Positions 36,870 to 64,000 of a stretch of 64,000 nt of DNA are shown here, piece by piece. Each line of letters starts with the position of its first letter. Position 1 is the stretch's first letter. The translations under genes and the position numbers were made by a program. Under the pieces are notes generated by a model. That model did not search any database. It was not told the DNA's origin and saw only the letters and a program-made list of their open reading frames with translations. This stretch comes from Lota lota (Eukaryota; Chordata; Actinopteri; Gadiformes; Lotidae), in contig JACYXH010000104.1 in the NCBI GenBank assembly GCA_026745465.1, forward strand, positions 508,001-572,000, read 5' to 3'.

Positions 36870-39063
36870 CTGGAAGAGAAAATTGGATGTTCTTAGTCCA
36901 TTATGAAAAATTACACCAATCTGTAAAGGGTCAGTTCTTTGGCGTGTACTTTATGCCCTCTAGTGATAAGAAACAAATGAATACAACTTGAAAGGAATAA
37001 TTTACCCTTAAAGTACATTTCTATAAATGATGGGTTCAAATATAGTTAATACGCGGGGAACAAACTCCTTTTGGGTAGGGTGCGCAACCTCCATGTCTTC
37101 CCACCTGAGCAATCCCTAGCGGAGACAGGCAGAACAACGAGGCATCTCCCCCTTCAAATGAAAGACTTAAAACGCACAACGTTGTTGTGTTACAGTGCAG
37201 ATACATTTTGTTAATAGTTTGCAAAACTGCATCGAAATCATCCCTTATCGCGGCGAGCCCCATGTTTGTTGATTCTGTCTCTGCTTGCTCTGAGCCATGG
37301 ATGTATCATAAGAAGTGTCTACGGTACAGGCGTACTCCGTAACCCACCCCTTATATTAAGAATAATATTTAATTGTTCAATCAAATAAACAACTGTTGCA
37401 CTAGCTTTTAGTAGGGACGCTAGGGATATGTCCCCAGTGACAAATGTTAAGAAACCAGTGAAATTGTCCCTCCCAAAATTAGAGGTAGAAGAAGAAAATG
37501 TAGAGCAGAGCACTGAGAGCAGGCAGAATTATTTAGTGAGTCTTTAGTGAACATGTCATTAGTGAATAACACACGTGAAATGTGCGCGAAATGAATGAAA
37601 ACCCGGCTAGCGATACTAAGCTAATGGCAGTCTGTTGGCAGAGTGAAGCACCGCGGACAAAACTAAAATCGGTCCTAACTACTTTTCAATGTTTAATCGG
37701 ATATTTGGAATAATCCGCTGTGAAACTTAAATCCAAGTCTTGTGTCACGTAGTCGGTTGCTTCCGTCCTAGTCACATATGATAGGTGCTGGGTCTGTATA
37801 GGGCTGTTAACTTGACCAAAAACGAACATTTTACTTTATTCCAAAAAAGAACAGATTCAAATATATAACTATTTATTGCCAAATATACATAAATAAATAA
37901 AAATTAAATTAAATGCATCACTGATGTCCATTGTATGCTTGGGCAAGTCCTGTTGTACATGCTACTTACATCCACAGGGGGGAGCAAGAAGGCAGTTTTT
38001 GACATGCCGAACCTTTTGCCTCAAGGACCCATGAGGTCCTTCTGCAAAGCTTTTTCTGTAACTTTCAAGTTTTCGAAAATCTTGAAAACATCCTGAAAAT
38101 GACCTGTAAATGCAACTGACATAGCATTTACATAGCTTAAAAAATTACTATTGAAAATGACCACTGTTGCAGGTGCTCCCCAAGCTATTTTTTATAATGG
38201 AAGTCAATGGGGAAAAAACGCTGACTTCAACCATTCCTAAGGTGACCAACTCAGAGTCAGTCGTCAAAGTTGGTACACATATAGAAACCGAGCGTAAGCA
38301 TGTCGCACCACTTTGACCACAGGGGGCGCTATAGCGCTCGAAGTTAAAAGATCAGCCTCGTCATTTAATCAATCACAAGTCCGCTTCAAAGTGGCCCAGG
38401 GACTTGAAACTTAGCATGCTCGCTCATTAGCCTTGCTAGCATTAGCATGTTAGCAAGCTCTCTGAAAAATTGCAACCACGCACATTTTCTTTAAAAAATG
38501 CACATGGCGACATGTGCATTTTTCTTCTGGCAAATTCGTGTAGTTATCTCCTTCAGTTTTTATGGAATCTACACCAAAACACTACCAATAAATCGGGCAT
38601 ATATCAGTGCGTCTACTTTTTATATAGTAAGTATTGTACACTTGTTGACTGAATTTTTATAATATTTAATATGCAAAGTAAATGGGGCAAAAATGCTCAA
38701 ATCAACCACTCCAAATGCGAAAACGTGGGAGTTGACAAATTAAATACAAATATGAACACCAAAACGTTAGTACCGTTTTGACCACAGGGGGCGCTATAAC
38801 TCACGGTCACGCTGATTAAAGTTGGCAAGGGACTTGAAACTATGCATGCTTGCTCATTAGCAGCAGACGACAAGTTGGCTCATACACTTTCTTTTCAGAA
38901 AATGCACATGTACAACATGTACAAAATGCAACATGTGCATTTACTACATTGCCTAAAAAGGCAATGTATTGTGTGCCACTCCACGTATCAGCATGATACT
39001 ATGTCTATTGCTTGATGGCGGATTAATCGTTGCAGGCTGTTATAATGTACACAAATAATTTAC
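36870..39063. other. znf644 upstream gene desert, left part
   Basis: This must contain the znf644 5' non-coding exon(s) and promoter, because the first coding exon begins at an acceptor (cttccag, minus strand, next to 36869). I could not place them. The right half is the dispersed repeat copy at 38165-38960. The rest looks unique. Confidence 0.55.
38165..38960 (+). repeat. Dispersed repeat family 'A-B-C', plus-strand copy
   Basis: Blocks run A (aatggaagtcaatgggg ... tttgaccacagggggcgc, to about 38340), then gggacttgaaact ... gcatgctcgctcattagc, then B (cgtctactttt near 38610), C (aaatggggcaaaaatgctc near 38690) and a second A-like box (tttgaccacagggggcgc near 38784). The A-type box therefore recurs after about 470 bp, which implies a tandem or cyclic unit. 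A perfect 13-bp hairpin lies at 38494-38523 with loop gcga. The same blocks occur inverted at 22720-23680. Confidence 0.72.
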
Positions 39064-39310
39064 TAGGGCCTGTCACGTTCTGGTCGGTTGGTAGATTGGT
39101 TGGTCAATATGCAGTTGTTCGACCAAATTCTCATTGGTCGGACAATCGCTGGCGTTACTTTCATTATTGAAAAAAATTAACATGTCAATCGTCAGCTACC
39201 CGACAAGTAGAATCAAATTCTACTTAGATTACCAAAAAGTCGGTTAAATTGAGATTGTTTGGACCACGGATAACAGCGCTGGGCTACCCCACAATTGAAA
39301 TCTCCACATA

Positions 39311-39410
39311 GCATTATCTACAGCTGATAATGTTATCTACAGCTGTAAACTACCCCACGTAAAATTATCTACAACTGTAAACTAACCCCAATAACATTAT
39401 CTACAGCTGT
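39311..39410. repeat. Tandem repeat around 'attatctacagctgtaaact'
   Basis: Three to four imperfect copies of a roughly 30-bp unit based on ttatctacagctgtaaact followed by acccca-type sequence. It lies inside the inverted-end element. Confidence 0.8.
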
Positions 39411-39794
39411 TTGAGTAATCAAATCATCTAATGGTAAGTAAGCAAGTAAACGGTATTTCAGCCTACATCAGATACTTCAGCCTGGGTACTTCAAAACGCC
39501 ATTAAACTACATATTTTGTTATTACTTTGATTGAGCGACCCCTAGCCGCAGAAATGTGTCATCTGTTATGTTCCGCATCAAGGGAAAATAAACATTACAA
39601 TTAAATAAAGTACATTTAGTCAAAGTAAATCGAAAAGAAGAAAACTTAATAATCGAAATTTCCAGAAACGTGCAGCCCGAGGTACACCCTTGGTCTACAG
39701 GCCAATTAGGCCCAGGCCCAGGTTTTTGGTCTTGCCCACAAGAACGCTGATTGGATTGGGCGCCCAGGCACAATACAAAGAATTAAGCAATTCT

Positions 39795-39854
39795 AGACTA
39801 CACGCAGTGAGTGTAGTCTATAGTTTATATACACTATAGTTTATAGTGTATATA
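39795..39854. repeat. Two perfect hairpins side by side
   Basis: Hairpin 1 has agactacac (39795-39803), loop gcagtga and gtgtagtct (39811-39819). Hairpin 2 has tatatacactata (39826-39838), loop gtt and its exact reverse complement (39842-39854). Both are perfect, and only six bases separate them. Confidence 0.92.
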
Positions 39855-40631
39855 ACTAGGCAAGCAAGACATTGCTCCATCATGTTACCAATTGAATCCA
39901 TGCAACGTGTCGGGCATAGGAATTTGATTGAAAAGATTTCCAACGCTTCAATTTGAAAACGTTCTGTCCACAGACATTTTTACCTAATTATTCTTTCTTA
40001 TAACGTTACTCCTCAAATGCACTAAAATCAGAAAATATCCTGAACTGGCAGGTTCACATTTCAGTTTGTCGCTTATGATCTGTCTGGTCGTGATCCATTG
40101 AAACAAACTTTTAGAACCAGAAAGTGGACTGACAAATCAGGACTAGTTCTTGACAAAGAATTTGACAAAGCAATATCCAAAGCATAAAACGGAAATGGAA
40201 GTGAAATAAATATCGCTCTCTCCAGCGTCCCGCAGCCTTTCTCCTTAATAACGTACATTTTAAGCACCCCATTCCAGTCATGAGATAAGACGCCTGGGAA
40301 CAAGGTTAGCAGAAAGAGCAAGGTGGTCACTTTATTATCTAATCTGATTGGCTGGAGTTTTTGTAGGGTATGCCCATATGATCACATACTGCCCAGCTAC
40401 TCCTTCCCGATAGCACTGATTGGTACGGCCACGTTTTGGGTTTTGAAAGCTGGTTTCAACAGCATCGAGGCCAGATTGATCTTTAGCAACAAAGTGAAAG
40501 GTGAACTCGCATGATCAGGATGGTCTCAAAAGGCTACTAAGCATATCCCATCCACAATATAGACTAACAAATATCAAATATGGACATCAGTGGTGTAGTG
40601 TATTGCAGTGGGTAGGCCAAATGGACCAAAT

Positions 40632-40784
40632 CTATGGAAAAAGGGTGCTTATTTCCTATTCATTATACGATAAGCCATTAGTATTTAAACCCAGCAAGAC
40701 GTATTAAGGCCCTGACACACCAAACCGATGTCAAAGAACTAGCAGCGACGAAGGCCGACTATTGCGTCGCCTCTCATCGCCTGT
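40632..40784 (+). repeat. 153-bp block repeated at 48812-48968 (copy 1)
   Basis: Begins ctatggaaaaagggtgctta and runs through ggccctgacacaccaaacc to cgcctctcatcgcctgt. Copy 2 in hfm1 intron 10 differs only by a 4-bp insertion and a few substitutions. Copy 1 continues into gtcttggcc and is part of the larger element around it. Confidence 0.93.
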
Positions 40785-41681
40785 GTCTTGGCCAAAAAGT
40801 TGCACTTTAACACACCGTAAAGACTACAGCCAATGGCCACCTAGCACGTAAGTTCTGCGCCTGCGTAAAAGGAAATAACTCCCTACCAGCAGGTGGCGGT
40901 AGTCTGTATTTGTCCTTCAAAAGGGACACTGGAAGACCTATCGGTGGTGAGCATGCGATCTGCTTTCGTTTTTTTAATGATCGATCCTCAGCGATAAAGT
41001 AGCTGTTTTTTCCATGCTTAGACATTCAATCGTTAATTTATTCCGACAACTGCAACAATACCTTTTTTAAGCTTCCGAATTTGTTCAGAACCAAGCTAAT
41101 GTATCATACCGTTGTTTCAGTCCAAGACCCGCTCTGCATGTTTACATTTTGGGGTCGTATTTAAGCCGTTCGCGATTGGTTGATATTTTCATTGCCGTTA
41201 AACGCTACAATCTGATTGGTTCATCAACAAGCGCTATCCCGCAATTGGCATGAGCAGAAAATATATGATCAAACCAGTGCTGCCAACCAATTTTATTATA
41301 CTTTTTATATAATTATTTTATATCATACATAAAAAATGTATGATTGATCAACAACACGAAAAACGCATTCGGCCCACCGTCTACTAAACCTGCGGGTAAA
41401 TAAATATAAAATATAAAAATGAAACAAAACAGCGTTTGCACACACCACTCTCGCTTTGACAGTTCCGTAATATCGCTACTTCTATTTGAGAATATGTCTG
41501 ACAATGATCAGATGAAGTTGAAAAATTAGACGATATTTTTCTGTCCCCTCTTGATGAAGTCATTTGCAGCTTTGCCCACTTCCGTTTCTCTTCTCGTGCA
41601 TTGATTCGCTCAAAATTGTCCGACCAATGCGAACTTGGTCAAACAAGTGCATATCGACCAACCGACCATTTGACATCCCTA

Positions 41682-44096
41682 AGGTCTTGAAGGCCTTTTT
41701 ATTGTTAGATTTGTTACAATTATATTTACATCCCGACAGCAATCAAACCCTTTGTTCGGTATCTGTGACTCGTCCTGTAATAAACCCCGGCAGTAATTTA
41801 ATTCGGCCCGAATGAAATTATTTTGGGGGAGTGGCTTTGGAGGAAGGCCTGAATGGATGGGTAGGAATTTCGGAAGTTGTAGGAAGTTGGATTCTTTCAA
41901 AATCTAGTTTACTCTGGCTGGTTTCTCCAAATGTTCTACCCTAGCTTCAACCATGGGGGATAAACACCTCCCCCTTTTTCCTAGAACTCTCAGCCCAAAA
42001 CACATTTTTTTAATAAAGTGTTGGTGTTCGAGGTTTGAGCTGAAACAGGTGGTTCACTTACACTTTTAAAACAATCTGTTGGCTAATCCAACAGTCTTAC
42101 ACACAATATTCTCTATTCCATCCATGAACTCAATTTCTAGCGTATTATATTATTAATTAACGAACAACAATCGGTAACACCATGACATTTTAACGTTAAC
42201 TTTTTAGTTAGGGAACCTATTTGTTATGCCACCATGCTATGATAACTGGAAAAAGCCGATTACTTATCGTATTTATTCATGTCTATGAATGTATCCGTAC
42301 GCAAACGTAGGTGCGTACAAAATAGAACAGCGACATCTTGAGGCGGTTTTCTAAAATGAAGCATTTAGTGTATCATATTTTTTTAGTCGGTTTAAAGTTC
42401 TGCATGCAAATATATCTTTACAAAAATAAAGTAGCGAATTTTGCCAACATTTTCTCTTAATCGTTTGACTTTATAATCTCAACGTGAACTGATCACCATA
42501 ATGCACATCACCTGTTAAGTAGATTGTTGGTGACAATGGATGCAAGGTCGCAAGAAAAGGGGGCTTAGCTTCGAGGGCAAGTAAGTGTCAAACTAACTCG
42601 AGGATATTATGGCAAAGAACCATCTTCTACACAACAGCAGACTACATCAATAATAGGCTTTGCATGAGCGAAAGGGGTTTTATTCTAGAGCTAAAACTTT
42701 GAGCACAGTTCACTTGCATGCCAACCCAATATAAAGTCACTATTCGTTTTTAGCAGCCACATCACAACAAATACATTATCATTTAGAAATCAGACAACCT
42801 GTATCACGTTGCATTTTCTTCCCGTTTATATCATGCTGTGTTGTTGAATGCAGCTTGCAGGATCTGCAGCCCATTCTATTTAGGCTCTATACCACACCAA
42901 AGCCAAATCCTTAGACTAAACTACAACTAATGGGAATTGTGCCTCAACACTTCCCATCCATACATCTTTATATTACTTAAAAACAAACGGATATTACCTC
43001 CGAACGTCGTAGATCAGGGCGCTCTTTATACACTGCATTGAATTATTTCTTACTTTCGTCTTCCATCCATTTCACAGTCGCCATTTTCCGTGGTGGTCTA
43101 GTGTGGACCGGTCCATCTACTATAAAAGGGTTCACGCATATACGGCCGACACAATACAACAAGTATTTTTAATAACAATAAATACGTCAACATATAAAGA
43201 AAATGGGTTGTGCTTATTATTAGTCATGCTATAGTTTGCTGTTATTCTGTTGTTTTCGGGAATTGGCAAGAGGAACCATTTGTCTGTCCAAAGAAATTCC
43301 CCAGAATGAAAAGATGGTTTATTCCAGATGGGAGGCATACAAAACCTGAGTTAATGACCCTCTCTTTAGAGGCAGCAGATTGCTTTTTAGGTTGAGGATG
43401 TTACGTGTTTCCATACATTTAATAATACATACAGAATACATTTGGGCCATACGACAAAGTTGCTATTGTAAATCAAACCGGCTCTTGAAACAGCCTTAAG
43501 AAATACCTTATAGACACATTACCATATTCCCTCTATGGTTTTCATTTTGTTACAGGTCTTTGTTGCTTGGATATCAGGTGATCATTCAATGTGTGTGTTT
43601 TCTCCATTCAATATCTCCATTAATTTTGATTTCCACCGTAGTCTATTGAAAACGACGTGTGAAATCATGTTCAAGAAGAAACGGGAATTGTATGTATAGT
43701 TGGATTACACAGTATATTCAAAAAGTAGTAGTTGTCAGTTTCCATTAAGCCTTTTTAGTCCTTTTTTAAATTCGCGCTGAAAGCGAAAGTCTCGCGCATA
43801 CATAAGGTAGTGCTTTGCAAGCAAAGGGTCAACAACCCAGTCAATTGACAATCGTTTACAAAGACAAACGGTAAAAAAAACTATGCAAATATATATTTAC
43901 ATCAAATATACATAGAAACAGCTAGCTAAGGATAAATGTTTATTCGTGTGATTGTGGTTAGCGGTGTTAACCAGCAAACGTCATGTACTTACACAATGAA
44001 ACAATAGTTGTTAGTACAGCTAATGCAGCTAATAAATAGCCAGTTCAACTAAGCTAGCTTCTTCATAACGTGATTACGCCTACGTAGTCAATTACA
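41682..44096. other. Intergenic region upstream of hfm1
   Basis: AT-rich. Near 42035-42075 the phrase gaaacaggtggttcacttac resembles an arm of the hairpin at 9736-9770. The promoter of hfm1, and perhaps of znf644 on the other strand, should lie here or nearby, but I can point to no convincing core element. No coding exon is recognised. Confidence 0.55.
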
Positions 44097-60540
<16,444 letters not shown>

Positions 60541-60945
60541 AAATTACTTGAATTGTCATACTAGTACGCTAAGTGTTTTCTGTATGTTTTGACTCAGGGC
60601 TTTTTTTACATCCACATTTATTTATTTGTTGTTGGGGTGTGTCTTTGTGATTTAAGCGTTATATAGAAAACCAACAAAAGTTACTCGACATTTACAGTTA
60701 ATTTCCCCCACTGTTACTATTTATATAAGAATACATTGTTTTTATTAGGATATTTATATTACTATTGATTGTATATGGAGCCTTTTGTACGGTGTTGTTT
60801 GTATGTATAGATTGACCTATAATTATATTCTCCTTATTAAAACTATATTTATAATGCTGTATGTTTGGGGGTTGAATTTGTGCTTGCCTCCTGCAATGAG
60901 TTCATCTAAATTCCGCCCGGAGCTTTTGTTTGACCGCGAGAGCTT
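60541..60945 (+). other. hfm1: hfm1 3' UTR and hfm1-cdc7 spacer
   Basis: Short AT-rich spacer. A possible poly(A) signal attaaa lies at about 60836, less than 120 bases before GC-rich cdc7 promoter sequence begins, so the two genes are in tandem and tightly packed. Confidence 0.55.
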
Positions 60946-61014
60946 TAAGCCCCGCCCCCAGCCGAACCAGCTGCTGCCGACGTCACTTTGAGCGCGGAGT
61001 TTGTTGGCGGAAAA
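60946..61014 (+). promoter_or_regulatory. cdc7: Candidate cdc7 promoter: GC box, CRE, E2F-like site
   Basis: In 70 bases there is a GC box (ccccgcccc, about 60950-60958), a CRE-like GACGTCAC (60979-60986) and an E2F-like TTGGCGGAAAA (61004-61014). E2F control is well known for replication genes such as CDC7. The probable untranslated first exon runs from about here to a donor GTGAGT at about 61160 (gagaaag-gtgagt). Confidence 0.55.
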
Positions 61015-61159
61015 CGAAATTGTGAAACAAGTCCAAGTCAAAGTTGCTTCATTTATATTTGCTGTGGTAAAGATTTCCCTCGTCGAAACCCGAAAACATT
61101 TTCCCAACAATATTTCCGTTTGAAATGAGAATTTCTTGCATTTTCGGATCCGAGAAAGG

Positions 61160-61391
61160 TGAGTTTCTGTTGCTCGCGATGGGTAGAGTGGGGTTTACGT
61201 TAGCCGAAACGGAAGGAGGAACTTAATTGAAGCTATCGACAGCGTGCATTTACCATTCTACATTGGTACCTATTCATCATCATCGCCGAAAGTGGTTGGT
61301 TCATGTTATGTATCGACCACAATTGCAATCAATGCACGTTTCTTGTCTTGAAAGTAAAGTTTGGGGCTAATAACATTCATGGCTTGTCTAG
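61160..61391 (+). other. cdc7: cdc7 intron 1
   Basis: Short intron between the inferred untranslated exon and the first coding exon. The acceptor cttgtctag abuts the ATG directly. Nothing else seen. Confidence 0.6.
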
Positions 61392-63957
<2,566 letters not shown>

Positions 63958-64000
63958 GTATATCATTACAGAGGATTACCATGTTTCTTTTGAGTGTAAT

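Larger units (their letters stand above)
39064..41681. mobile_element. hAT-like non-autonomous element with long inverted ends
   Basis: The left end (39064-39153) and the right end (about 41600-41681) are imperfect reverse complements over about 80 bp. Shared phrases include ggtcggttggt, atatgca.ttgtt and cattggtcggacaat, and the termini read TAGGG. Between them are no transposase frames, only small tandem repeats, two hairpins (39795-39854) and a 153-bp block that also occurs at 48812-48968. I see no clear 8-bp target duplication at the ends, so hAT is an inference from the terminus style. Confidence 0.6.

Overview
The window is vertebrate nuclear DNA, almost certainly from a ray-finned (teleost) fish. 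Its genes have GT-AG introns and read as clear homologues of human 1p22 genes. The introns are small, long CA/GT tracts are abundant, and relics of short tRNA-derived SINEs, MITEs and a hAT-like element are scattered through it. The very high density of dinucleotide repeats would suit a cod-like fish, but that is only a guess. I recognised no retroviral, LTR, Polinton or other capsid-bearing element.

Layout from left to right: (1) 279-482, the last coding exon of pkn2 (+), followed by a 3' UTR with a very long CA tract. (2) 3252-14220, gtf2b (TFIIB, -), complete in seven coding exons, converging on pkn2. Its second intron holds a 36-bp minisatellite of about 39 copies. (3) 18249-20816, lrrc8d (+), one uninterrupted coding exon, head-to-head with gtf2b. 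(4) 24729-29152, a divergent, shortened znf326-like gene (+) with AKAP95-type zinc fingers. (5) 30341-36854, znf644 (-) in five coding exons, converging on the znf326-like gene. (6) 36870-44096, a 7-kb gene desert built of repeats, including a 2.6-kb element with long inverted ends. (7) 44097-60540, hfm1 (+), the meiotic MER3-type helicase in about 39 small exons. (8) 61392 to the right edge, the 5' part of cdc7 (+), cut off inside the kinase insert.

From memory, human 1p22 runs PKN2, GTF2B, (KYAT3, GBPs, LRRC8B, LRRC8C), LRRC8D, ZNF326, BARHL2, ZNF644, HFM1, CDC7. The window keeps this order but packs it into 64 kb. BARHL2 is not seen between the znf326-like gene and znf644, and hfm1 points the same way as cdc7 instead of being head-to-head with it. 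The genes do not form one pathway: a Rho-effector kinase, a general RNA polymerase II initiation factor, a volume-regulated anion channel subunit, two nuclear zinc-finger proteins, a meiotic crossover helicase and the DDK replication kinase.

Exon borders were placed by eye from homology, splice consensus and reading-phase bookkeeping. For gtf2b, znf644, hfm1 and cdc7 exons 2-6 the phases add up across every junction. I did not find an unknown multi-gene system. The most unusual signals are the hairpin-unit minisatellite, the clustering of GT tracts directly upstream of 3' splice sites in hfm1 and cdc7, the G-rich minisatellite next to a cdc7 5' splice site, the shortened znf326-like gene, and several perfect hairpins and repeat families in non-coding DNA.
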